A DNA stretch of 53,093 nucleotides from Chitinophagaceae bacterium. Lineage in GTDB: Bacteria > Bacteroidota > Bacteroidia > Chitinophagales > Chitinophagaceae. The stretch lies in contig JAICXX010000025.1 in assembly GCA_025934485.1 (NCBI GenBank), positions 1 through 53,093 on the forward strand, given 5' to 3'. The position numbers were made by a program, and so were the translations under genes. Shown here piece by piece: positions 23,463 through 31,115 of the stretch (positions are counted from its first letter, which is position 1; every line of letters begins with the position of its first letter). Under the pieces are notes generated by a model. It had not been told where the DNA came from. It was given only the letters and a program-made list of their open reading frames with translations, and did no database searches.

Positions 23463-24931
23463 AACACTGGTTTTTGAACGGCCTGCGCTAACGTAGCGGT
23501 GACGCCGTTGTTGATCAAAGAATCGAGATTACGTTGAACCGCGGCTTCGAAGCCGGGGAGTTTGGTCAGATCGACGCCCCAGAGCGTCCGGTCTTTGAGG
23601 GCGGCATTTACCACCGTGTCGGGGCTTTTCCAGAGTTCCGCGAAATGCGCCGCCTTGTCATCGTTGATGGTATAAGCACCACCCTTCATGAACAGCAGAT
23701 AGGCGGCGAAGCCCAGGGCGATGTGTGACGGCGGCGTGCTATATTTTTCATAGTGCCGGAGCAACACGGGGATAACGCGGCTTTTCAATTTGGAGGAATA
23801 CTGCAGGGTGATGCTCAGCCATTGATGCTGTAGATGCGGGTTGCGGAAACGGTCGAGGACCTGGAGACCAAAATCTCGCGCCTTGCTCAGTTGTACTTCA
23901 TAAGGGATTGCAGGCGCGATCTCTTTGAGCATCAGGTCCGAGATGAAGGAGCTGAAGGCGGCGTCATCCATGGCTTTCTTGACCGTAGAGAAGCCCGCGA
24001 GATAGGCAAGTCCGCAACTTAAGGTATGGGTGCCATTAAGAAGACGTAGTTTCAGCTCGCGGTAGATCTCGATGTCAGGGGCGATAATCACGCCATCATC
24101 GGCGGCGGCAAAAGAAAGAACTTTTTTGACCTTTTCGTCGCCTTCGATGGCCCAAAGGCGGTAGACCTCGGAGATGGCGAGCAGGTCATCTGTGTAACAA
24201 AGATCTTCAGTTAATTGTTGCAAAGTGGCCGCATCCGGTTTACCGGGAACGATGCGATCCACCAGCGAGGAGCAAAAGTGGCAATGTTTTTCAACCCAGA
24301 TAAGGAAATCGGCTTCGAGGCCATTCATTTTTATGAGCTCTCCCACGATGCCGGCGAGTTTCTTGCCGTTGTCTACGATCAATTCGGTAGGTACGATGAC
24401 CATACCTGAATCCGCGCTGCCGTTGAAGGCTTTAAAGCGCTCGTAGAGGAAGGCCAGCAATTTGCCCGGGAAGGACGCGGGCGGCACGCGACGGATATCG
24501 TCGTCGACGAGCTGAATGCCCACTTCGGTGGTATTGGAGATGACGATCTGCATCTCGGGTTTGTGGGCCAGGGCGAGAATGTCCTGCCATTGGTCGCGGG
24601 CCGACAGTACCCGGCTGATGGCCGAGCAGATGATATTCTCTTCTACTTTATGGCCGTTTTCGATACCCCGGACGCATAGTGTATAGAGGCCATCCTGTCG
24701 GTCGAAGGCTCCCGCGTCGCCGGAGTCGGTGGATTTGACGACGACAACACGCCCGTTAAAGAGCCCCTGGCGGTTAGCTTTATCGATGAAATAGTCGGGC
24801 AGGCCGCGTAGCAGGACGCCGGTGCCGAATTGCAATACTTTCTCCGGAAGGGAGAAGATGGGATCGGCGGGTTTGATGACGCCATGTGTATGGATGGCGG
24901 AGAGATTCGTTTTGGAGAGTTGCATGGTCAT
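23459..24931 (-). CDS. uxaB: Tagaturonate reductase
   Basis: The 490-residue protein is of the mannitol dehydrogenase/UxaB type: N-terminal NAD-binding region (VLQFGTGVLLRGLPDYFIDK), middle region with DDLLAISEVYRLWAIEG, and the C-terminal domain with KLRLLNGTHTLSCGLAYLAG. It reduces D-tagaturonate to D-altronate with NADH. The ATG at 24931 overlaps the TGA of the aldolase gene; the longer frame up to 25243 is only the shadow of that gene. Its substrate would normally come from UxaC, which is absent here, but could come from the Zn-ADH of the same operon acting on L-galactonate. Confidence 0.93.
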   Translation of the reverse strand: MTMQLSKTNLSAIHTHGVIKPADPIFSLPEKVLQFGTGVLLRGLPDYFIDKANRQGLFNGRVVVVKSTDSGDAGAFDRQDGLYTLCVRGIENGHKVEENIICSAISRVLSARDQWQDILALAHKPEMQIVISNTTEVGIQLVDDDIRRVPPASFPGKLLAFLYERFKAFNGSADSGMVIVPTELIVDNGKKLAGIVGELIKMNGLEADFLIWVEKHCHFCSSLVDRIVPGKPDAATLQQLTEDLCYTDDLLAISEVYRLWAIEGDEKVKKVLSFAAADDGVIIAPDIEIYRELKLRLLNGTHTLSCGLAYLAGFSTVKKAMDDAAFSSFISDLMLKEIAPAIPYEVQLSKARDFGLQVLDRFRNPHLQHQWLSITLQYSSKLKSRVIPVLLRHYEKYSTPPSHIALGFAAYLLFMKGGAYTINDDKAAHFAELWKSPDTVVNAALKDRTLWGVDLTKLPGFEAAVQRNLDSLINNGVTATLAQAVQKPVL

Positions 24932-25605
24932 TGTTTTTGGGCGAGCCGGGCAAGCCTGAGGGCTTCCAGCGTATTCTCGTATAAAAGATCGTAGTTCTCG
25001 GTTTTCAGGATGTCTTTGCTGATCAATCGGCTGCCGAAGCCAACGGCTTTGACGCCGGCTTTGAACCAGGCCCGGACATTGTCTTCGTCGATCTCGACAC
25101 CGCCGGTAGGGATGAAGACCTGGTCCTGGAAAAGCTCGCGGATCGAGCTGATGAATTCGGGGCCGACGATATTCGCGGGGAAGATCTTGATAGCCGCGGC
25201 TTTGAGTTGCTGGGCGGTATAGATCTCGGTAGGTGTCATGCAACCCGGTATCCAGAGCATGTCGCTTTCGGCTGCTACGGCCGCCACCTCGGGATTGACA
25301 ATGGGTGCAATGATGAAGTCTGCGCCCGCTTTGATGAAGGCTTTTGCCTCCGCGGCGGATTTGATGGTGCCGATGCCGAGATAGAGATCGGGCGCTTCAA
25401 CCGCTAGCGTTTTCTTGAGCATGGTGAAATTATCGAGCGCAGCGGTTCCGCGGTTAGTGTATTCTATCGCCCGGACGCCGGCGCGGTAGAGGGTTCGCAT
25501 CACCTCGAGACATACGGAAGGACTCTCCCAATAGAATAAGGGAAGGATGCCCTGGCCGATGATCGTTTGTAAGATTACTTTTTTATCGGTTTTTTTATCG
25601 TTCAT
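24928..25605 (-). CDS. KDPG aldolase (KDPG/KHG aldolase family)
   Basis: The 225-residue TIM-barrel aldolase has VRAIEYTNRG, YLGIGTIKSAAEA, the Schiff-base lysine region (AAIKIFPANIVGPEF) and FIPTGGVEIDEDNVRAWFKA. It cleaves 2-keto-3-deoxy-6-phosphogluconate to pyruvate and glyceraldehyde 3-phosphate. The start at 25605 overlaps the kdgK end by 11 nt. The longer frame to 25737 is rejected because it lies inside kdgK and has no family-like sequence. Confidence 0.92.
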   Translation of the reverse strand: MNDKKTDKKVILQTIIGQGILPLFYWESPSVCLEVMRTLYRAGVRAIEYTNRGTAALDNFTMLKKTLAVEAPDLYLGIGTIKSAAEAKAFIKAGADFIIAPIVNPEVAAVAAESDMLWIPGCMTPTEIYTAQQLKAAAIKIFPANIVGPEFISSIRELFQDQVFIPTGGVEIDEDNVRAWFKAGVKAVGFGSRLISKDILKTENYDLLYENTLEALRLARLAQKQ

Positions 25606-26620
25606 ACGCGTGCATAAATTTGAGGATGTCCGCAGCGCGCTGGTCGGTGGCATCGCTGGGGATGAATAGTTTTTGATAGGCGGCGGCGGTGGCGAACTCC
25701 AGGGTATCCTGGGGACTGTCGCCTTTGCGGAAGCCATGGATGAGGCCGGCCATGAAGCAGTCGCCGCTACCGACCTTGTCGAGGATCTGGTCGCTGGTGT
25801 ACTCGACGGAATGGTAGAGGGTCTTGTTCGTGTAAAGTGAGGTGTAGTATTTTATGCCTTTTTCGCCATGATCGAAACGGAAGGTCTTGGCGACATGTTT
25901 CACCTTGGGAAAGGTCTTGATAATTTGCTCGCTGGTTATTCGCGAATGCTCCAGATAGTCTGCCTTATTGCCGGCGGTGAGTCTTGTATCTACCGGCATG
26001 CCCAACATTTTCTCCGCGGCCCAGAGATTGCCCATCACAAAGTCGCAATATTCAACCAGGCCGGGCATGATATCCGTGGGCGCGGCGCCGTATTGCCAGA
26101 GCTTTGCCCGATAGTTGAGATCGACGGAAATGGTGATGTTCTTTTTGCTTGCCGCTTCCAGCAGCTCTTTGCAGACGGTTGCCGCGTTGCGGTTGAGAGC
26201 CGGGGAGATGGCGCTGAAGTGGAGCCAGCCGATGTCTTGCAGCGCTTTGTCCCAATCGATGCTCCCGGGCTGAAGAGCGGCAAAGGAAGAGTAGGCGCGG
26301 TCGTAGATGACGCCGGCATTTTTGAGGTCTTTGCCTTTAGGGAGATAGTACACGCCGAGACGTTCGCCTTCGTAACGGACGCGGGTGGTATCGACGCCGA
26401 GATCGTTTAGATACGAAGCTAATTGTCTCGTCATCAGGTTATCGGGCATCGCGGTGCAATAGGCGGATGGGGTGCCCCAGATGGCGAGGGCCGTGGCGAC
26501 ATTGCATTCGGCGCCGCCGACATAAAAAGGCAGGACGTTGTCTTTCAGCCAGCCGCCATCCGCGTCCGGGCAGATGCGCAGCAGGATCTCACCATATGAT
26601 AATACTTTGTTGTTGCTCAT
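25595..26620 (-). CDS. kdgK: 2-keto-3-deoxygluconate kinase (PfkB family)
   Basis: The 341-residue PfkB-type sugar kinase has N-terminal substrate-site elements (YVGGAECNVATALAIWG) and the C-terminal catalytic signature KVGSGDCFMAGLIHGF with the general-base Asp. It phosphorylates KDG to KDPG. It follows a 88-nt gap that holds paired inverted repeats in pseudoknot order and one copy of an intercistronic repeat, unlike the tight spacing elsewhere in the operon. That gap could give this segment (kdgK-aldolase-uxaB-uxaA) separate control. Confidence 0.92.
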   Translation of the reverse strand: MSNNKVLSYGEILLRICPDADGGWLKDNVLPFYVGGAECNVATALAIWGTPSAYCTAMPDNLMTRQLASYLNDLGVDTTRVRYEGERLGVYYLPKGKDLKNAGVIYDRAYSSFAALQPGSIDWDKALQDIGWLHFSAISPALNRNAATVCKELLEAASKKNITISVDLNYRAKLWQYGAAPTDIMPGLVEYCDFVMGNLWAAEKMLGMPVDTRLTAGNKADYLEHSRITSEQIIKTFPKVKHVAKTFRFDHGEKGIKYYTSLYTNKTLYHSVEYTSDQILDKVGSGDCFMAGLIHGFRKGDSPQDTLEFATAAAYQKLFIPSDATDQRAADILKFMHAYER

Positions 26621-26627
26621 AATATGT

Positions 26628-26676
26628 GCCGAAGATTCGTTTGGTGAAAATTAACGCATCTTCGGCAAAGCGTTAA
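26628..26676 (-). promoter_or_regulatory. Interleaved inverted repeats before kdgK (pseudoknot or switch)
   Basis: Two perfect inverted repeats interlock: GCCGAAGAT (26628-26636) with ATCTTCGGC (26658-26666), and TTAACGC (26651-26657) with GCGTTAA (26670-26676). In RNA they would form a pseudoknot or two mutually exclusive hairpins, just upstream of the kdgK start at 26620. No known riboswitch family is recognised. Confidence 0.5.
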
Positions 26677-26710
26677 TGATTGTCCTTCGGACGAGCCGCC
26701 TTTGGCGGCT
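26676..26710 (-). repeat. Intercistronic repeat with hairpin, copy 1
   Basis: Bases 26676-26694 are identical to 31043-31061 (19 nt, containing the small stem GTCC-TTC-GGAC). Both copies are followed by a GC-rich hairpin of different sequence; here it is 26694-26710, with 7-bp arms GCCGCC/GGCGGC plus an A-T pair. The hairpin overlaps the stop codon of the Zn-ADH gene (TAG, 26709-26711). Confidence 0.75.
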
Positions 26711-27719
26711 AAAAGTCTACCATTGCTTTAATGACGCCGTTGGCCGGGTCGAGCCAGGAGGCGAATTGATCTTTTACCTGATCGAAACGAACCCTATGCG
26801 TGATATAGGTCGTAGGATCGATGAGGCCTTTTTCCATGGCGCGGATGACGTTGTCGAAGTCTTCGCGGGTCGCATTGCGGCTGCTCATCAGCGTGCCTTC
26901 GCGTTTGTGGAACTCGGGGTGGCTGAAGCAAATTTCGCCTTTTTGCAGACCCACCAGCACATAACGGGCGCCATGTGCCATATATTGAAAGGCGTCGGTG
27001 ATGGCCTTGCGGCTGCCGGTAGCGTCGATCACCACGGTGGGCATGTCGCCGCGGGTGATGTGCCTTAGCTGCTCCATGGGGTTGTCGGCGGCGTTCACAG
27101 TGTGTAATATCCGGAGACGCTCGCGGCAGAAACTGAGCCTTGCTTCGTTAATATCCATGGCTATGACTTCGGCTCCTGCGATACGCGCCGACTCCATCGT
27201 ACCCAGGCCTATGGGACCTGCGCCTACCACCAGCACGAATTCTCCGGGCTGGATACCTGCACGACGCACGGCGTGCGCGCCGATTGCCAGGGGTTCGATG
27301 AGGGCGAGCTGATCGTGAGTAAGGCCCCGGCCATGGACGAGGGACGTGCTGGGTACCGATAGGTATTCGACCATGCCGCCATCGATGTGTACGCCGCAGA
27401 CTTTGATACTGGTACAGCAGTTGGGTTTTCCGTTGCGGCAGGCGATACAATGTCCGCAGTTGAAGTAAGGGATGATGGTAACGGCCTCGCCCGGCTGGAA
27501 GCCCGGGGCCTGATCGAGGTCTACAAGATCGCCCGCCAGCTCGTGACCGAGGATACGGGGATATTCAAAATAAGGTTGTGTGCCTTCGAAGGCATGCAGA
27601 TCGGTGCCGCAGATGCCGATGCGGCGGATCTTGATGATGCTTTCGCCGGGTGTCGCGAGCGGCGCGTCGGCTTCTTTGTATTCGAATTCGCCGGGTTTTA
27701 TGCAAACTAATGTCTTCAT
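26709..27719 (-). CDS. Zn-dependent alcohol dehydrogenase, probable L-galactonate 5-dehydrogenase
   Basis: The 336-residue MDR-type dehydrogenase has the catalytic zinc site (GICGTDLHAFEG, GHELAGDL), a structural zinc lobe (CGHCIACRNGKPNCC) and the NAD-binding GAGPIGLGTMESARIAG. E. coli LgoD, of the same broad family, oxidises L-galactonate to D-tagaturonate. That role fits the place of the gene between the fucose/galactose dehydrogenase and lactonase on one side and the tagaturonate reductase branch on the other. It is separated from the SDR gene by 3 nt. A role in lactaldehyde or another polyol oxidation cannot be excluded. Confidence 0.85.
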   Translation of the reverse strand: MKTLVCIKPGEFEYKEADAPLATPGESIIKIRRIGICGTDLHAFEGTQPYFEYPRILGHELAGDLVDLDQAPGFQPGEAVTIIPYFNCGHCIACRNGKPNCCTSIKVCGVHIDGGMVEYLSVPSTSLVHGRGLTHDQLALIEPLAIGAHAVRRAGIQPGEFVLVVGAGPIGLGTMESARIAGAEVIAMDINEARLSFCRERLRILHTVNAADNPMEQLRHITRGDMPTVVIDATGSRKAITDAFQYMAHGARYVLVGLQKGEICFSHPEFHKREGTLMSSRNATREDFDNVIRAMEKGLIDPTTYITHRVRFDQVKDQFASWLDPANGVIKAMVDF

Positions 27720-27722
27720 GGC

Positions 27723-28511
27723 TTAGGCATTTGCCAGCGCCCGGTCGAGATGGACATAGCCACCGTCGACGTGGATGAGCTGACCTGTGGTGTGACTGGA
27801 TCTTTCGGACAGCAGGAAGGCGGTCGTGTTGGCGATCTCTTCCGAGGTAGTCATGCGATTTTCCAGAGGAATATTTTTTGTGATGGTTTCGAGCTTGGCT
27901 TGCGGATCCGGGAGGGTGTTGACCCATTTCTCATAGAGCGGTGTCCAGCATTCGGCCACGACGATGGCATTGACGCGGATACCGTATTTCAGCAGCTCCA
28001 CGGCCCATTCGCGGGTAAGGGCGTTGCGGCCGCCGTTGGAAGCGGCATAGGCGGAAGTATTACCCTGACCGGTTTCTGCAGTCTTGGAGCTGATATTGAC
28101 GATCGCGCCTTTGGATTTGATAAGAGCCGGGAGGGCATAGTGCGCCAGGAGATAATAATGGATGAGGTTTTTATGAAGGGAGGCGAGGAAGGCCTGGTAG
28201 CTACCGGACTCCAACCCTACCCCATCATTAACGCCGGCGTTGTTGACGAGACCGTCGATGCGACCGCAGCGTTGCAGTACGATCTTGATGGCCTGCTCAC
28301 AGGCGTCGGGTTGGGTGAGCTCGGCTACGGTTTGGAAGGCTTTGCCGCCGGCGGCTTTCACGGCCTCGAGGGTGATGAGGTTATCCTGCTCGTTCCGGCC
28401 GATGATAAAAGGGATGGCGCCTTCGGCGGCTAGGACTTTTACGATGCCTTCGCCGATACCTTTGGCTCCGCCGGAGACGATGATGACTTTGTCTTGTAAT
28501 TCGAGGTTCAT
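27723..28511 (-). CDS. SDR L-fucose dehydrogenase, probably also L-galactose
   Basis: The 262-residue short-chain dehydrogenase has TGxxxGIG-type nucleotide binding (VSGGAKGIGEGI), NNAG, the catalytic Ser in NISSKTAETGQGNTSAY and the Tyr in the same segment; the usual YxxxK reads YAASNGGR, so the Lys position is changed to Asn. The sequence follows bacterial L-fucose dehydrogenases closely (NNAGVNDGVGLESG, LHKNLIHYYLLAHYALP, ASHTTGQ-like end, DGGYVHLDRAL). Such enzymes usually also oxidise L-galactose. The product is the 1,5-lactone, the substrate of the upstream lactonase gene. The missing Lys should be confirmed by alignment. Confidence 0.88.
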   Translation of the reverse strand: MNLELQDKVIIVSGGAKGIGEGIVKVLAAEGAIPFIIGRNEQDNLITLEAVKAAGGKAFQTVAELTQPDACEQAIKIVLQRCGRIDGLVNNAGVNDGVGLESGSYQAFLASLHKNLIHYYLLAHYALPALIKSKGAIVNISSKTAETGQGNTSAYAASNGGRNALTREWAVELLKYGIRVNAIVVAECWTPLYEKWVNTLPDPQAKLETITKNIPLENRMTTSEEIANTTAFLLSERSSHTTGQLIHVDGGYVHLDRALANA

Positions 28512-28538
28512 AACGAGTTTATTATTTTCAGCGGTGTT

Positions 28539-28564
28539 ATGCAGTCGGCTTCGCCTCGTGTCAT
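28539..28564 (-). repeat. 26-nt intercistronic repeat, copy B, includes the upstream stop codon
   Basis: Identical over 26 nt to the element at 17246-17271 but on the other strand. Read in the direction of transcription it contains the TGA stop of the lactonase gene at the same position (bases 2-4) and is followed by 27 nt before the SDR start. Confidence 0.85.
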
Positions 28565-29394
28565 AACTTATAAAAATTTATGGCATTGCCGCCGAAGAAG
28601 GCGGCCTTTTCGGTTTCACTGAAAGGTGCGAAATAGTCCTCTACGATCTGTAATACCTGCCGGTAGCTTGCGGCGACCAGGCACACGGGCCAATCCGAAC
28701 CGTATAAAATTCGATTGACACCGAAGGCTTCCACGATGGTATCGAGATATACCCGAAAGTGTTCAGGCTTCCAATGATACCAGTCGGCTTCCGTGACCAT
28801 ACCGGAAATCTTGCAATACAGGTTAGGGTATGCCGCGACGGCACGGATGGCCGCTTTCCACTCGTCTGTAATATATCTGTCCTTGATATGCGGTTTGGCG
28901 ATATGATCCAGTACGAATGGCTGGTTGGGAAAGGCCGCTACGAATTCGCGGGTGTATCCCAACTGATCGGGATAGATCAGGATATCGTAGGTATAGCCTT
29001 GGGGTTCCAGCAGCGCGATGCCGCGTTTGAAGCTCGGCCTGAGCATCAGTGCGCGGTCATGTTCTCCCTGCAGCACGTGACGGAAGCCTTTGAGCTTGGG
29101 ATGACGCTTGTAGTAAACGAGCCGTTGTTCGACCTCAGGGTTCATCAGATCGACCCAGCCGACGACGCCTTTGATGAAGTCGTTCTCTGCAGCATGTTTT
29201 AAGAGATACTCGTTCTCCTCTTCCGACTGATCCGCCTGGACGGCGACGCAGCCATCGATGCCTGCCGCTTGTAACTCCGTTAGGAGGTCGGCGGGCAGGA
29301 AGTCTTTTTGGATGACATGCATTTCAGGGGTGATCCATGCATCGCGAACGGGGTCGTATTTCCAGAAATGCTGATGAGAATCAATTCTGGCCAT
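28561..29394 (-). CDS. Amidohydrolase-family L-fuconolactonase
   Basis: The 277-residue TIM-barrel hydrolase of the amidohydrolase_2 type begins MARIDSHQHFWKYDPVRDAW, with the HxH metal ligands, and continues with KGVVGWVDL, FVLDHIAKP and LYGSDWPVC (last metal-binding Asp). Enzymes with these features in fucose and L-galactose clusters open the L-fucono- or L-galactono-1,5-lactone to the acid. The start at 29394 is chosen because homology begins there; it overlaps the FAH gene by 14 nt. The longer frame to 29472 has no family support. Confidence 0.9.
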   Translation of the reverse strand: MARIDSHQHFWKYDPVRDAWITPEMHVIQKDFLPADLLTELQAAGIDGCVAVQADQSEEENEYLLKHAAENDFIKGVVGWVDLMNPEVEQRLVYYKRHPKLKGFRHVLQGEHDRALMLRPSFKRGIALLEPQGYTYDILIYPDQLGYTREFVAAFPNQPFVLDHIAKPHIKDRYITDEWKAAIRAVAAYPNLYCKISGMVTEADWYHWKPEHFRVYLDTIVEAFGVNRILYGSDWPVCLVAASYRQVLQIVEDYFAPFSETEKAAFFGGNAINFYKL

Positions 29395-30244
29395 AGGCTT
29401 TAACGTTTTGCCGGGCCTGGCCCAGGTTGTCGATGCCGAGCTCCACCAAATCGCCGGGCTGGAGATAGACATTGGGTTTCATGCCCAGGCCTACCCCTGC
29501 GGGGGTTCCGGTGGAGATCACGTCACCAGGCAGCAAGGTCATGAACCGGCTGGTATAGGCGATCAAAAAAGGTATGTTGAAGATCAGGTTGGAAGTAGTA
29601 CCATCTTGCATTTTTTTACCATTCACCGTAAGCCAAAGCCGCAGGTTGTGGACGTCCTTTATTTCATCCGGTGTAGCCAGCCAGGGCCCCATTGGGGCGA
29701 AGGTGTCGCAGCCTTTTCCCTTGTCCCAGGTTCCGCTGCGTTCGATTTGAAATTCGCGTTCGGAGACGTCGTTGTGCAGGCAATAGCCGGCGACGTGGTT
29801 CAGGGCATCCTTTTCGTCCACGTAGCTCGCCTTTTTGCCGATGACGAGGGCGAGTTCCACTTCCCAATCAGTCTTTTTACTATCCTTTGGAATGACGATG
29901 TTATCGTTGGGGCCTACGAGGGCGGTGGTGGATTTCATGAAGATCACGGGTTCGGGTGGCGGGGTGGCATTGGTCTCTTTTGCATGATCGACGTAGTTGA
30001 GGCCAATGCAGACGATCTTCGAGGGCCGGGCGATGGGCGAGCCCAGGCGGGTGCCTTTTGGCAGTTCTTTGAGCTGGGCCTTGTTTTTTGCCACGTACGC
30101 CTTTAGGCGGTCCAGGCCGCCTGTGGCGAAGAACTGCTCGTTGTAGTCTTCCCCGTCGCTAAAGTCTTTTGTGTCATAATATTTGCCGTCGAGTACGATT
30201 CCTGTAGTTTCTTTTTCGGGTGCGCCGTGTCTGATGAGTAACAT
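29381..30244 (-). CDS. FAH-family hydrolase, probable 2,4-diketo-3-deoxy-L-fuconate hydrolase
   Basis: The 287-residue protein is of the fumarylacetoacetate hydrolase fold: PSKIVCIGLNYVDHAKETNA, VIFMKSTTALVGPNDNIVIP, DWEVELALVIGKKA (metal-binding acids), LLPGDVISTGTPAGVGLG. In the non-phosphorylating fucose route it splits 2,4-diketo-3-deoxy-L-fuconate into pyruvate and L-lactate. The SDR that makes its substrate is the next gene upstream (4 nt gap), which supports the assignment. Related FAH enzymes act on rhamnonate-derived diketo acids, so rhamnose is an alternative. Confidence 0.88.
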   Translation of the reverse strand: MLLIRHGAPEKETTGIVLDGKYYDTKDFSDGEDYNEQFFATGGLDRLKAYVAKNKAQLKELPKGTRLGSPIARPSKIVCIGLNYVDHAKETNATPPPEPVIFMKSTTALVGPNDNIVIPKDSKKTDWEVELALVIGKKASYVDEKDALNHVAGYCLHNDVSEREFQIERSGTWDKGKGCDTFAPMGPWLATPDEIKDVHNLRLWLTVNGKKMQDGTTSNLIFNIPFLIAYTSRFMTLLPGDVISTGTPAGVGLGMKPNVYLQPGDLVELGIDNLGQARQNVKAYGQN

Positions 30245-30248
30245 ACGA

Positions 30249-31001
30249 TCAATTGTTTAATTTAATGAAACCGCCGTCGATGGGATAGTCGCAGCCGGTG
30301 ATGAAAGAAGCTTCGTCGCTGCAAAGATACAGGATGAGACCGGCAATCTCTTCCGGCTTGGCCATTCTGCCGATGGGTTGGGTCTTCGATAATTTATCGA
30401 ACATCTCCTCCTCTTTACCCGGGTAATTCTTTTTCAGGAATCCATCCACAAAGGGGGTATGGACACGGGCGGGAGAGACACAGTTACAGCGGATCTTATC
30501 TTTGAGATAATCTTTGGCTACGGAAAGGGTCATGGAATAGACGGCCCCTTTGGTCATCGAATAGGCAAACCGGTCAGGGATGCCCACGGTGGCGGCGATC
30601 GAACACATGTTGACGATCACACCGCCCTTTTCTTTGAGCCTCGGGATGGCTGCATTTAAGCAGTTGTAAACGCCTTTCACATTGACGTTGTACAGCCGGT
30701 CGAAATCGGCTTCTGCAGTGGATTCGGCGGTACCGATGTGTGAAACGCCGGCGCTATTGACGAGAATGTCGAGTTGCGGGAGGCTGGCGAAGAGGTCTTT
30801 TGTCACCTTTTGGTTGCTGACGTCGGCGGCTTTCGCCACGGCGTTGCTGCCTATTTCTTTGGCCGTTTCTTCGGCCTGTTGTGCGTTGATGTCTGCTACA
30901 TATACGGTGGCGCCTTGTTCGGCGAGCAGAATGGCTACGGCTTTGCCGATGCCGCTGCCGGCGCCTGTGACTACTGCGTGTTTACCTAATAAACTAAACA
31001 T
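30249..31001 (-). CDS. SDR, probable 2-keto-3-deoxy-L-fuconate dehydrogenase
   Basis: The 250-residue short-chain dehydrogenase has TGAGSGIGKAVAILLAEQGA, NSAGVSHIGT, catalytic Ser in VNMCSIAATVGIPDR and YSMTK (Tyr and Lys), and the end SFITGCDYPIDGGF. It resembles the KDF dehydrogenases that oxidise C4 of 2-keto-3-deoxy-L-fuconate before the FAH hydrolase acts, and the two genes are adjacent. A relic of the same gene start lies 77 nt upstream of the true start codon, at the position expected for the next gene after the mutarotase. Confidence 0.87.
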   Translation of the reverse strand: MFSLLGKHAVVTGAGSGIGKAVAILLAEQGATVYVADINAQQAEETAKEIGSNAVAKAADVSNQKVTKDLFASLPQLDILVNSAGVSHIGTAESTAEADFDRLYNVNVKGVYNCLNAAIPRLKEKGGVIVNMCSIAATVGIPDRFAYSMTKGAVYSMTLSVAKDYLKDKIRCNCVSPARVHTPFVDGFLKKNYPGKEEEMFDKLSKTQPIGRMAKPEEIAGLILYLCSDEASFITGCDYPIDGGFIKLNN

Positions 31002-31042
31002 TGTTCAAAGTTTTTTCCGTGAGCAAATCCGCAATAGCGCTT

Positions 31043-31075
31043 ATGATTGTCCTTCGGACGATCCCCTTCCAGGGG
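31043..31075 (-). repeat. Intercistronic repeat with hairpin, copy 2
   Basis: Bases 31043-31061 are identical to 26676-26694. The following hairpin is CCCCT-TCC-AGGGG (31063-31075), a different sequence from the first copy but the same kind of structure. The flank AGCGCTT at 31036-31042 also resembles AGCGTTA in copy 1. Confidence 0.75.
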
Positions 31076-31077
31076 CT

Positions 31078-31107
31078 CAGTGCGTGTTTACCCTTGAGAC
31101 TGAACAT
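31078..31107 (-). pseudogene. Relic of an SDR gene start (10 codons)
   Basis: From an ATG at 31107 this encodes MFSLKGKHAL, against MFSLLGKHAV at the true SDR start (31001); several codons are identical at DNA level (GGT AAA CAC GCA). After that the frame runs into the repeat element and stops at 30994 after 37 residues. The relic begins 8 nt after the mutarotase stop, the normal place for an operon gene to start. Confidence 0.6.
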
Positions 31108-31115
31108 TTCTTATT

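Noticed and set aside
24932..25243. N-terminal extension of uxaB by 104 codons
   Set aside because: The extension lies inside the KDPG aldolase gene and is very Arg/Pro-rich; the ATGA overlap at 24928-24931 gives a normal start and the usual family length.
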